A program made the translations under genes and the position numbers. The notes below the pieces were generated by a model. It ran no database searches, had not been told where the DNA came from, and saw only the letters and a list, made by a program, of their open reading frames with translations. 10,879 nucleotides of DNA from Bacillota bacterium (GTDB taxonomy: Bacteria; Bacillota; Sulfobacillia; RBS10-35; JAJYVN01): contig JAJYVN010000084.1 in assembly GCA_021791995.1 (NCBI GenBank), forward strand, positions 1 through 10,879, given 5' to 3'. Below are positions 1 to 5,937 of the stretch, piece by piece; position 1 is the first letter of the stretch; every line of letters starts with the position of its first letter.

Positions 1-84
1 CTGGTTACCGAGGCCCTGGTGGCGGACATCCCCGAGAAGGACAAAAAGGACGACCATCCGGTCGCTCCAGACATGAACCTGTAG
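1..84 (+). CDS. groEL: C-terminal end of a GroEL-like chaperonin (partial)
   Basis: Only the last 27 codons are in the window, ending at TAG 82-84. The residues LVTEALVADIPEK match the conserved end of the GroEL equatorial domain, usually (M)xTTEaxVADxPEK, which completes the ATP-binding equatorial domain of the folding chamber. After this point the protein ends in an Asp/Lys-rich stretch and APDMNL. It does not have the Gly-Gly-Met repeat tail typical of many GroEL proteins. That could mark a lineage difference or a second groEL copy. A strong terminator follows 21 bases downstream, so the groE operon appears to end here. Identification rests on a short but distinctive motif. Confidence 0.75.
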   Translation: MVTEALVADIPEKDKKDDHPVAPDMNL

Positions 85-105
85 GTGTGTGGCTTCGACG
101 TGTCC

Positions 106-142
106 AAGAAGGAGGCCGGGAATGTTTCCCGGCCTCCTTCTT
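106..142 (+). terminator. Rho-independent terminator after groEL
   Basis: A perfect 17-bp stem (arms 106-122 and 126-142) closes a 3-nt loop (tgt). The upstream arm starts AAGAAGGAGG and the downstream arm ends CCTCCTTCTT, so the stem itself has an A-rich 5' side and a T-rich 3' side, followed by one more T. It lies 21 bases after the chaperonin stop codon and before the heme O synthase gene. Confidence 0.9.
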
Positions 143-196
143 TGGTTGGCGAGCAGATGGTACATTTGGCCCACTGGATGGGTCCGAATGGACCGG

Positions 197-210
197 ATTC
201 GCGCGCGAAT
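197..210. repeat. 14-bp perfect palindrome upstream of heme O synthase gene
   Basis: ATTCGCGCGCGAAT reads the same on both strands. A second small inverted repeat (GGTCC-gaat-GGACC, 181-194) lies just upstream. Both fall in the 204-bp gap between groEL and the heme O synthase start at 289. They could be operator half-sites or chance GC-rich symmetry; no promoter boxes of good quality were seen around them. Confidence 0.35.
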
Positions 211-288
211 TGTCCGACGGCTCCATGGGCCATTCGGTTTCTGTTAGTCTTGCCTGGAGAGTCTTTCGCGGAAGGGTGAGCCCCTTCG

Positions 289-1224
289 ATGGACAACCAG
301 GCTCCGATTGTTCCCGAGACACCGGCCAGCATCCCACACGGGTCGGCCTGGCAGGACATCACGGGTTACGGCTTGAGCGTGTTTGCGCTGATGAAACCCC
401 GTATTGTGCTGGAGTTGCTCGTGACGGCATTCTGCGCCATGGTTGTCGCGCGTGCGGGGTTGCCCGGCGTCGAGCGGATCGTCCTTACCCTCGTTGGTCT
501 TGGCCTCTCGGCGGGCGGGGCTAATGCGGTGAACATGTGGTACGACCGGGACATCGACGGCATCATGACGCGTACACAGAACCGGCCTGTTCCTGCCGGC
601 CGCCTTCCTGCGGAGGGGGCACTGGGTTTTGGCATCGCGATGCAGGTCGTGTCGTTCCTTTTGCTGTGGCTCCGGGTGGACCACTTGGCTGCGGTCCTCT
701 CGTTGGCGGGGTTTGTCTACTACGTTTTCCTCTACACCATGCTGTTGAAGCGGCGGACGCCACAGAACATCGTGATTGGTGGTGGGGCGGGGGCGTTTCC
801 TCCCCTCGTGGGTTGGGCGGCCGTCACCGGGCATCTGGGTGCGGCACCGCTTCTGATGTTCCTCATCATCTTCCTCTGGACACCACCGCACTTTTGGGCC
901 CTAGCCCTGTATCGGGAAGGGGATTATCGCCGGGCGAGGATACCCATGATGCCGGTGGTACGGGGTGCGCGCAGCACCAAGCTGCAGAGTTTGGGATACA
1001 CGGTTGCCCTTGCGGTTGCCTCCCTTCTGCTTTTTTGGACGGGAAGGGTTGGGGTGGTTTATCTGGTGGTGGCGCTCGTTCTGGGGCTGGGATTTATCGC
1101 GACCGAACTGGTGCTGCTGCGTGAGCGCGAGCCCGCGACCCGGATGGCCAAGGCAACCTTCCGATACTCTCTCCTGTATCTGACGGCACTCTTCGGAGCC
1201 ATGGTACTCAACGTGCGGCCATAG
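289..1224 (+). CDS. ctaB: Protoheme IX farnesyltransferase (heme O synthase)
   Basis: This 311-residue polytopic membrane protein of the UbiA prenyltransferase superfamily transfers a farnesyl group from farnesyl diphosphate to heme b. The product, heme O, serves heme-copper terminal oxidases directly or as precursor of heme A. The first Asp-rich motif is N82-x3-D86-x3-D90 within NMWYDRDID, followed by the family's TRTQNRPVPAGRL stretch. The second conserved loop has YTMLLKRRTPQNIVIGGGAGAFPP (about 149-172, in two parts), and WTPPHFWALAL (197-207) precedes D212YRRARIPMMPVV. Length is normal for CtaB/CyoE. The ATG at 289 lies downstream of a weak GGAAGGG. The next gene starts 11 bases after the stop, so the two are probably co-transcribed. 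Also called cyoE in other species. Confidence 0.95.
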   Translation: MDNQAPIVPETPASIPHGSAWQDITGYGLSVFALMKPRIVLELLVTAFCAMVVARAGLPGVERIVLTLVGLGLSAGGANAVNMWYDRDIDGIMTRTQNRPVPAGRLPAEGALGFGIAMQVVSFLLLWLRVDHLAAVLSLAGFVYYVFLYTMLLKRRTPQNIVIGGGAGAFPPLVGWAAVTGHLGAAPLLMFLIIFLWTPPHFWALALYREGDYRRARIPMMPVVRGARSTKLQSLGYTVALAVASLLLFWTGRVGVVYLVVALVLGLGFIATELVLLREREPATRMAKATFRYSLLYLTALFGAMVLNVRP

Positions 1225-1234
1225 GAGGAGTCGT

Positions 1235-1699
1235 ATGACGCTGACGTTCGGACTGGCCCTGTTCAGTGAAGTATTGATGATCGGCAGTGCCCTCTGCATT
1301 GCCGTCGGCTGGTATTTCATCCGTCGGCACCGCGTCGCAACGCACCGGGCCCTGATGCTGATTGGATCTGCCCTGGGTGTTGGCTTTTTTATCAGCTATG
1401 CGCTGCGCACTCTCTTGATCGGTGATACGACGTTTGGTGGGCCCAAGGACCTGAACAGCGCCTACCTCATCTTTCTCCAGTCCCATGCCACGCTCGCAAC
1501 GGTGGCGGGTGTCCTCGGTGTCATCACGCTACGCTACGCCCTGCGCAGTCGTTTTCGATCCCATCGGCGTGTGGCCCCATGGACTGCGACGCTCTGGTTG
1601 ATCGCCGCAGCCAGCGGGCTGGTGGTGTTCCTGTTGCTCTATGTGATCTTCGCGCCTGGCCCCACCACCAACGTGATCAACGCCGTGGTCGGTCGCTAA
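1235..1699 (+). CDS. DUF420 family membrane protein
   Basis: A 154-residue protein with about four hydrophobic segments (roughly 4-25, 36-57, 84-102 and 118-141). The cytoplasmic-looking loop IRRHRVATHRALML and the conserved His in FLQSHATLA are typical of DUF420, the family that includes YozB/CtaM, a factor needed for maturation of heme-copper oxidases in Gram-positive bacteria. It begins 11 bases after heme O synthase, with an ideal ribosome binding site AGGAGGAG (1223-1230) four bases before ATG. The pairing supports a role in cytochrome oxidase assembly, possibly heme handling at the membrane. Family assignment is fairly firm; the exact function in this organism is inferred from context. 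Confidence 0.8.
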   Translation: MTLTFGLALFSEVLMIGSALCIAVGWYFIRRHRVATHRALMLIGSALGVGFFISYALRTLLIGDTTFGGPKDLNSAYLIFLQSHATLATVAGVLGVITLRYALRSRFRSHRRVAPWTATLWLIAAASGLVVFLLLYVIFAPGPTTNVINAVVGR

Positions 1700-1711
1700 C
1701 GCAACCGGGTG

Positions 1712-1717
1712 TATAAT
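1712..1717 (+). promoter_or_regulatory. Probable promoter -10 box (TATAAT) for the lipoprotein gene
   Basis: A perfect TATAAT lies 13 bases after the DUF420 stop codon. It is preceded by TG but without the extra base of a true extended -10. No convincing TTGACA-like -35 is seen 16-18 bases upstream. Transcription would start near 1724-1726. That is downstream of the possible GTG start at 1720 and so favours translation from the TTG at 1750. Confidence 0.5.
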
Positions 1718-1749
1718 AGGTGCATCCGTGGACGAACGGGGGCGGGGCT

Positions 1750-2316
1750 TTGCGTATCGCGACTCTGGGAAGCGGAAGGTTTCTGGCGATCGCTTTGATG
1801 CTGGCGCTGTTGGCTGGCTGTGGGAAGATAACCTCCCCTTCGTCGGGAACCAAGGGCAGCAAGACCACCTCCAGCGCTGCCGTCTCGGCATCCAGTAGCT
1901 CTTCTGCCGCTGGATCCAGTAGCGCCTCTGCCGCGGCACCGGTCGTTACTGTTAACGAAGAGTCCACCAAACTTGGGACGGTGCTTGTGAACGGTAGCGG
2001 CTTTACGCTCTATCGCTACAGTGCGGATAGCAAGGATGTCAGTGTCTGCAGTGGGTCCTGCGCGGCCGTCTGGCCGGCCTTTTCACCCGGTTCCAACGGG
2101 ACCGTGAAGGCTGGGAGCGGTGTCAGCCAGAGTGCGCTCGGAATCATTACGCGTCCCGGCGGCGAGCGGCAGGTCACCTATGATGGGTGGCCGCTCTATA
2201 CGTATGCGGGTGATAGCCGGGCCGGCCAGACAAACGGTCAGAAGGTCATCGGTCCTGCTGGCATCTGGTACGTCGTCTATGCGGCGGTGGGGCAGAACCC
2301 AGCACCCAGCAGTTGA
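1750..2316 (+). CDS. Lipoprotein with secreted-repeat (Lipoprotein_15) domain
   Basis: From TTG 1750 the protein is 188 residues: a short basic N-terminus, hydrophobic core and lipobox LLAGC with Cys24 as the lipidation site. A Ser/Ala/Thr-rich linker (about 29-63) follows. The C-terminal domain carries two related copies of the 'secreted repeat of unknown function' (PF03640 type). The first has FTLYRYSADSKD with C100 and C104 followed by AAVWPAF. The second is YDGWPLYTYAGDSRAGQTNG (about 144-163). Family members are exported lipoproteins of unknown role. The TTG start is chosen because GGGGGCGGGG lies 3-12 bases upstream, it gives a normal signal peptide, and the TATAAT at 1712 would place the transcript start after the alternative GTG at 1720. 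The stop codon is TGA 2314-2316. Confidence 0.8.
   Translation: MRIATLGSGRFLAIALMLALLAGCGKITSPSSGTKGSKTTSSAAVSASSSSSAAGSSSASAAAPVVTVNEESTKLGTVLVNGSGFTLYRYSADSKDVSVCSGSCAAVWPAFSPGSNGTVKAGSGVSQSALGIITRPGGERQVTYDGWPLYTYAGDSRAGQTNGQKVIGPAGIWYVVYAAVGQNPAPSS
1888..1934 (+). repeat. 24-bp imperfect tandem repeat in lipoprotein linker
   Basis: Two 23-base copies (1888-1910 and 1912-1934) share CATCCAGTAG or GATCCAGTAG, then TCTGCCGC, with a few substitutions. They encode two Ser/Ala-rich blocks of eight residues. The repeat suggests the linker grew by slippage. Confidence 0.7.
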
Positions 2317-2856
2317 TGCGAAGGGGGCGGCACGGAACGCGCCGGGTCGCCCCGTTCGACATTCAGGCATTGCTCGGTCACCGATTGCCAGCGGATCGAC
2401 CGGTCGGATGTACCGTTGACGGATGATCCAGTCCGCCGGAACGCCCCGATTCGAAACTTCTGCGTTGCGCCAACAGTCTGGGTGTATACCGAGGCTGCAG
2501 TTGGCGTTGCTGCTCAGCGCAAATCCAGCTTCGCGAGAGGGGTGCGGTGTTGATGGATTTTCTGGCCGTGATGCGGATGGGGATGATCGGCGCCTCGAGA
2601 TCCTTGGCGGGATATTCGCTGCCTGGTTCCCACGGGCGACGGCATCCGACCAACTCCGTGTTCCAGAGCGGTCACTCTTTGTCTTAAACTTCATGTCGCA
2701 TCGTGACAGACTGGAACTGAGTTCCAACGGCAAGACGCCCGGCTTGGCTTCTTGCGCGCCACCCTAGCTTGTCCGGTGGCATCTACATCATCCGATCCAG
2801 ATCTTTCACGTGTGAAGTAGGCGTTGCATTCGCTTCCGCCTCCGGCCATGTTGTCG
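2317..2856. other. 540-bp stretch with no recognisable gene
   Basis: Several open frames of 40-115 codons exist on both strands here, but none shows a familiar motif, and most have unconvincing composition. One 44-codon ATG frame starting near 2553 (MDFLAVMRMGMIG) follows GAGAGGGG but ends at a TAA near 2686 and is not recognised. The stretch may hold decayed coding sequence continuing from the gene remnants to its right. I see no RNA gene, and only a weak GC-rich inverted repeat just after the lipoprotein stop. Confidence 0.4.
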
Positions 2857-3054
2857 CTAGTGTGGATCGACGATGAACAGCCGCCACAGCCAGATGAATC
2901 CCGGCACCAGTAGTGCCAAGCCGATCACGGTCACCCAAAGGAGCGCGTAGAACATCACATCGCTACTGAATGCGCCGTCTGTGTACACAAAGGGATAGAG
3001 CATGTATAGGCTATGGGCCCAACCATAGCCGATATCCGCTAAGCTAAATTGAAT
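2857..3054 (-). pseudogene. C-terminal remnant of a membrane protein, possibly a quinol oxidase subunit
   Basis: Read on the minus strand from an in-frame TGA (3055-3057) to TAG (2857-2859), this frame gives 65 residues of coherent protein. An amphipathic start (FSLADIGYGWAHSLYMLYPF) is followed by YTDGAFSSDVMFYALLW, then a long hydrophobic helix VTVIGLALLVPGFIWLWRLF and the ending IVDPH. This has the character of the last transmembrane helix and tail of an integral membrane subunit. The pattern resembles the end of CydB-type (cytochrome bd) quinol oxidase subunit II, though I cannot confirm this by search. No start codon with a ribosome site precedes it, and the N-terminal part is absent. 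It looks truncated at about 3050, exactly where the plus-strand flavoprotein remnant begins. Confidence 0.5.
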
Positions 3055-3748
3055 TCATTGCGCGGATGGTAGCAGTGCGGAAGCGGAACCAAAGATCGTG
3101 TTTCCGGATTGGGTACGCCACGCCTTCCTCAAAGACTTGCCGATCTGCGATGACCAGGGGTTTGTGCGCACTGATCTGCTGATGCGCAATCCCGTCCACC
3201 GCAACGTGTTTGCGGTGGGAGGCTTCGTATCCATCAGCGTACCGAAGCTTGCGGGCATTGCCCACGAAGAAGCGGGGGTGGCTGCACGCCAAATCGCAGC
3301 CGATCTGGGACGGATTCCAAAGGCGGACGCTGCACAACCGGTGCACTTGACCGTCTTCTGCATCGGCGACACGGGGGACGGTCAAGCGTTTTATATTGAT
3401 TCGGATTCTTGGTATGGGGGCCACAAAGAAGAATTGCGCGTCGGGCGCATCCCGTTCTTTCTGAAGACCCAGCATAACGACATGTTCTTCCGCAAAGATG
3501 GCAAGGCCCCTGCGTGGGGGTTGGAGACGGCCATCCTGCTGGGGGAGCATCTCGCTCTCAAACCACAGCGCGCCCAACGCCAGACCGGGTTCGCCCATAC
3601 AGGGAGCAGAAAGCGGAGAACGCCGTATGCCGCAGTTGTTGGGGTTTCCCTCCGTGCGCGACGCTTTGCGAATGTCCCCACCGTCCTATGGGACCATCGG
3701 CCCGCGGTCATTGTTCCCGCAGAGCCACCAAGGAGTCGAGCCCGGTGA
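3053..3748 (+). pseudogene. C-terminal half of an SQR-like FAD-dependent oxidoreductase (truncated)
   Basis: After an in-frame TGA at 3050-3052 the frame reads through to 3748. The recognisable part (about 3085-3580) resembles the C-terminal half of sulfide:quinone oxidoreductase and related flavoproteins. It has FVRTDLLMRNPVHRNVFAVG, then VSISVPKLAGIAHEEAGVAARQ (in two parts) and FCIGDTGDGQAFYID. A WYGG...PFFLKTQHNDMFFRKDGKAPAWGLE tail (in parts) resembles the membrane-binding end. Intact enzymes are about 400 residues; here the N-terminal FAD and NAD folds are missing. The normally conserved Gly-Asp after FAVG is Gly-Gly-Phe. Beyond about 3580 the translated sequence no longer resembles the family, so the true C-terminus may also be shifted or lost. 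An in-frame GTG at 3098 exists but without a good ribosome site. I treat it as a pseudogene. Confidence 0.6.
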
Positions 3749-3774
3749 TCGCATCGACCCCGTATAGGCCCCTT

Positions 3775-3811
3775 CGATCGGCCCAAAGGGTCCTACGCCC
3801 CTTGCCGATCG
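3775..3811 (+). repeat. Imperfect inverted repeat upstream of membrane-protein gene
   Basis: Outer arms CGATCGGC (3775-3782) and GCCGATCG (3804-3811) pair perfectly. Inner arms AAGGG (3786-3790) and CCCTT (3799-3803) extend the stem with a 3-nt bulge and 8-nt loop. It ends five bases before a TATAAT box, so it could be an operator covering the -35 region. With the following GAGTTTTAT it could instead act as a terminator for upstream transcription. Confidence 0.45.
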
Positions 3812-3816
3812 AGTTT

Positions 3817-3822
3817 TATAAT
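3817..3822 (+). promoter_or_regulatory. Probable promoter -10 box (TATAAT) for the 3862 gene
   Basis: Perfect TATAAT, followed by AG as in the box at 1712, lies 39 bases before the ATG at 3862. No good -35 hexamer is seen at 16-18 bases spacing. An inverted repeat occupies that place, which would suit activator- or repressor-dependent control. Confidence 0.45.
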
Positions 3823-3861
3823 AGATCGCGGTTTGATACTCCAAGAGAGGGTGTTCCGAAG

Positions 3862-4344
3862 ATGGAAACAACATTGACGCGTGGCGGCGGCAACGATGAC
3901 AGGAGGGTCACCGCCGATGCTGCACATGGTGGGTCGTACAGCGGCCTGAAGTGGATCCGCTTTTCGATGGTCATTCTAGCCCTGCTGGATGCTGCCGCGC
4001 ACCTCTTTGCCAGCCCTGGGCAAACCGCGGAGGTCACCTTCTGGTTGGAGACCGAGGTGGCCGTCTACATTCTGGTGTCGGTCATCTACCTCCTCGGCCT
4101 GCGTAGCTGGTACACACCCGCGATCGCGTATTCCGTGCTTAACTTGGTGATCTTCTTCCTTTCCGCGGTTGTGGTGTTACCCGGGATTACGCATAGCGCC
4201 TTGGTCGGGCACATCCAGTTCGCCAAGTATTCCTTCGGACGCGGATTCTCGCTGCTGGCATGGCTGTATCTGATCATTGTCGGTCTCATCCTCAATCGGA
4301 TTGACAAGGGCAGCAAGCTCGATGCTTTGCTCCGCGACGGTTGA
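3862..4344 (+). CDS. Four-helix membrane protein of unknown function
   Basis: This 160-residue protein has a polar N-terminus of about 30 residues. Four hydrophobic segments follow at about 33-50, 65-80, 86-107 and 129-146, then a short charged tail (RIDKGSKLDALLRDG). Charged or polar residues near the membrane include D43 and H47 in the first helix and E63 and E65 before the second. Conserved-looking HIQFAKYSFGRGFS lies between helices 3 and 4. I do not recognise the family; the size and topology resemble small DoxX-like or DUF membrane proteins, but no signature motif confirms that. The ATG at 3862 is preferred over upstream in-frame starts because it follows the TATAAT box and an AGAGAGG (3844-3850), and because the upstream frame overlaps the flavoprotein remnant. 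The stop is TGA 4342-4344. Confidence 0.7.
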   Translation: METTLTRGGGNDDRRVTADAAHGGSYSGLKWIRFSMVILALLDAAAHLFASPGQTAEVTFWLETEVAVYILVSVIYLLGLRSWYTPAIAYSVLNLVIFFLSAVVVLPGITHSALVGHIQFAKYSFGRGFSLLAWLYLIIVGLILNRIDKGSKLDALLRDG

Positions 4345-4376
4345 CCACAGGTTGGGGCACCGCTACGGCAACCAAT

Positions 4377-4411
4377 ACATCACAGGGGGCGCGTAGCGCC
4401 CCCTGTGATGT
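4377..4411. terminator. Perfect 16-bp hairpin between membrane-protein and FmdE genes
   Basis: Arms 4377-4392 and 4396-4411 pair perfectly around the loop GTA, with a G/C-rich centre (AGGGGGCGC / GCGCCCCCT). There is no U-tract on either side, so it is not a canonical intrinsic terminator. It lies 32 bases after the membrane-protein stop and 37 bases before the FmdE-type start. It may be a terminator, an mRNA-stabilising 3' hairpin, or part of the leader of the downstream operon. Confidence 0.65.
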
Positions 4412-4448
4412 GAGAGTCGACATGACAACATTGTAGAGGAGACTATCC

Positions 4449-5120
4449 ATGGAATGGAAGCATGATCCATCCTCGTCGATCGCTGCAGATGAATTGACGA
4501 ATTCGCAGTTCTTTCATGGTCACAAGTGTCCCGCCATGCCGCAGGGACTGCGCGCAGGCCATCTTGCGATGGATCTCCTCGGCGTCGAGCGTGCTCGAGG
4601 CGGGGGAGAACTTCAAGCGATCGTGGAAATCGGGGACCACCACTTCTCTGGATGCTTCGCGGACGGCGTCCAATTCGCCACCGGATGTACCTTCGGCAAG
4701 GGAAACATCCACAAGGAGCCACTCGGCAAATTCGCGCTGACACTTGTGGATGCCAAGACCAGTCGTGCCGTGCGCGTTTCCGCTCGCTATGAACGGATGA
4801 GTCAGTGCTTGGCGATGCCTTTTTTCACCGAACGTCAACGCGGCGTGCCGCCCTTCGCGTTGGACCCAGAGGTGGTCGAACCGCTGATTGCCGATGTTAT
4901 GACACGACCCTGGCCGGAGATGTTCACTGTAGCCACCTTCGAGCAGTATCCCCTGCCCTCTGTTGCCGAGGCGTTCACCGCAGTGCAGTGCACCGATTGC
5001 GGGGAGATGGTCGTAACGCCCTACGCTCGTGAACTCGATGGCCACCGATACTGCGCCACTTGTTTCGGTGCCCGCGCCTTTCGTGGTCGCAGCGAAACCC
5101 AGGCGGAGCGCCCGCGATGA
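4449..5120 (+). CDS. FmdE family protein with C-terminal DksA/TraR-like zinc finger
   Basis: A 223-residue protein. Residues about 20-125 match the FmdE domain (named after formylmethanofuran dehydrogenase subunit E). The signs are H23-G-H25-x-C27-P near the start of the domain, GLRAG, AIVEIGDHHFSGCFADGV (in the 57-74 region) and ATGCTFGKGNI with C80, followed by a TLVDAKTSRAVRV strand. The His/Cys residues are the usual metal ligands of this fold. Residues about 180-205 form a zinc ribbon, C181-x2-C184 and C202-x2-C205, like those appended to many bacterial FmdE proteins. FmdE proteins outside methanogens have no settled function; molybdenum/tungsten enzyme or redox partnerships have been suggested. 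An AGAGGAG site (4435-4441) lies seven bases before the ATG. The TGA stop overlaps the next gene's ATG, so translation of the two is coupled. Confidence 0.88.
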   Translation: MEWKHDPSSSIAADELTNSQFFHGHKCPAMPQGLRAGHLAMDLLGVERARGGGELQAIVEIGDHHFSGCFADGVQFATGCTFGKGNIHKEPLGKFALTLVDAKTSRAVRVSARYERMSQCLAMPFFTERQRGVPPFALDPEVVEPLIADVMTRPWPEMFTVATFEQYPLPSVAEAFTAVQCTDCGEMVVTPYARELDGHRYCATCFGARAFRGRSETQAERPR

Positions 5121-5866
5121 TCCTCGCCCTGGCAACTGGACTGATCTTCGTCGTCTCCGCAGTATTCGCCATGCTGGGTATGGGCGGCGGCATGCTGCAC
5201 GTCCCCATCCTCTTGTGGCTGGGGTATCCATTGAAAACGGTCGCTCAACCGGTCGGCATCCTCTTGAACGGTCTCACTACGTTGGTAGCCATGGTGATCT
5301 ATGCCCGTAGCGAGCTCATCGACTGGCGGGGTACATGGGGCATGGCACTGGTTGCCTTGCTTTGTGCGCCTCTGGGGAGCATCGTGGCGCCGCTTCTGCC
5401 TGCCGAGACGCTGATTATGCTGTTGGTACTCATGATCCTCTTCGCCGCCTCACGCACCCTGCTCACGGCAGCCAGGCCCGAACCGGTCGACGGGCCACCG
5501 AATCGCCTGCGCAAGCTTGCAGGTCTATCGGTCGTTGGCCTGGCCGCCTTTGCCGGTGCCATGCTCGGACTTGGTGGGGGAACTCTGATTAGCCCTATGC
5601 TGATGTGGCTGGGGTATCCCACGAAACGAGCCGTCGCCACCTCGGCATTCATCGTTACGGTGTCCAGTGCGGCCGGCTTTGCCGGACGCGTTGGACACCT
5701 GGATGCCTCCTGGAAACTATTGCTCACGCTCGCTGTTGCGGTGACGCTGGCTGCGTGGCTTGGTAGTTCGCTCATGGTATCGCACGCCAAGCCGCAGTGG
5801 GTAAAGTATGCGTACAGCGTGGTGCTGCTTGGCGTCGGCGTGAAACTGGTCTTGCCAATGCTTTAA
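5117..5866 (+). CDS. TauE/SafE (TSUP) family sulfite/organosulfur exporter-like permease
   Basis: From ATG 5117 the protein is 249 residues, the usual size for the TSUP family (DUF81, 'sulfite exporter TauE/SafE'). These inner-membrane carriers are linked to movement of sulfite, sulfoacetate, thiosulfate and related small anions. The family's internal duplication is clear: GMGGGMLHVPILLWLGYP (21-38) in the first half and GLGGGTLISPMLMWLGYP (151-168) in the second, the latter followed by ATSAF. About eight hydrophobic segments are present. The start overlaps the FmdE stop as ATGA, with AGGCGGAG (5101-5108) as ribosome site, so the two form a tight pair. The TAA stop at 5864-5866 lies inside the 6-bp target duplication of the adjoining insertion sequence, so the protein is left intact. 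Substrate is not visible from sequence. Confidence 0.88.
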   Translation: MILALATGLIFVVSAVFAMLGMGGGMLHVPILLWLGYPLKTVAQPVGILLNGLTTLVAMVIYARSELIDWRGTWGMALVALLCAPLGSIVAPLLPAETLIMLLVLMILFAASRTLLTAARPEPVDGPPNRLRKLAGLSVVGLAAFAGAMLGLGGGTLISPMLMWLGYPTKRAVATSAFIVTVSSAAGFAGRVGHLDASWKLLLTLAVAVTLAAWLGSSLMVSHAKPQWVKYAYSVVLLGVGVKLVLPML

Positions 5867-5868
5867 TA
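5863..5868 (+). repeat. Left copy of IS target-site duplication (TTAATA)
   Basis: TTAATA directly abuts the left inverted repeat of the insertion sequence and is repeated at 8105-8110. A six-base AT-rich duplication is in the range usual for IS1634-type elements. It contains the stop codon of the permease gene. Confidence 0.85.
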
Positions 5869-5915
5869 CCTACATTCCGCGCATCTGCCCGACCATTTCT
5901 TCCGAATTTCGTCGG
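5869..5915 (+). repeat. Left terminal inverted repeat of the IS
   Basis: Bipartite 47-bp end: 19 perfect bases, 7 unmatched, then 18 of 21 matched to the right end. The inner block contains CGAATTTCG, itself symmetrical, a plausible transposase binding site. Confidence 0.88.
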
Positions 5916-5937
5916 GGCTTGTTGCGAGGGAGCGACC

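Noticed and set aside
2083..2767. Overlapping 90-216 codon frames on both strands after the lipoprotein
   Set aside because: No recognisable motifs; part overlaps the lipoprotein gene in antisense.
3044..3598. 184-codon minus-strand frame antisense to the flavoprotein remnant
   Set aside because: The opposite strand shows clear flavoprotein sequence; this frame has no motif and is a shadow.
3627..3767. 46-codon frame starting MPQLLGFPSVRDALRM, after a weak GCGGAG
   Set aside because: Reads plausibly but no family is recognised and it overlaps the end of the remnant frame; too little support to call a gene.
5864..5867. A 4-bp TAAT target duplication with IS ends starting at A5868
   Set aside because: Shifting the boundary by one base gives a 6-bp exact duplication (TTAATA), which explains the data better and suits the IS family.
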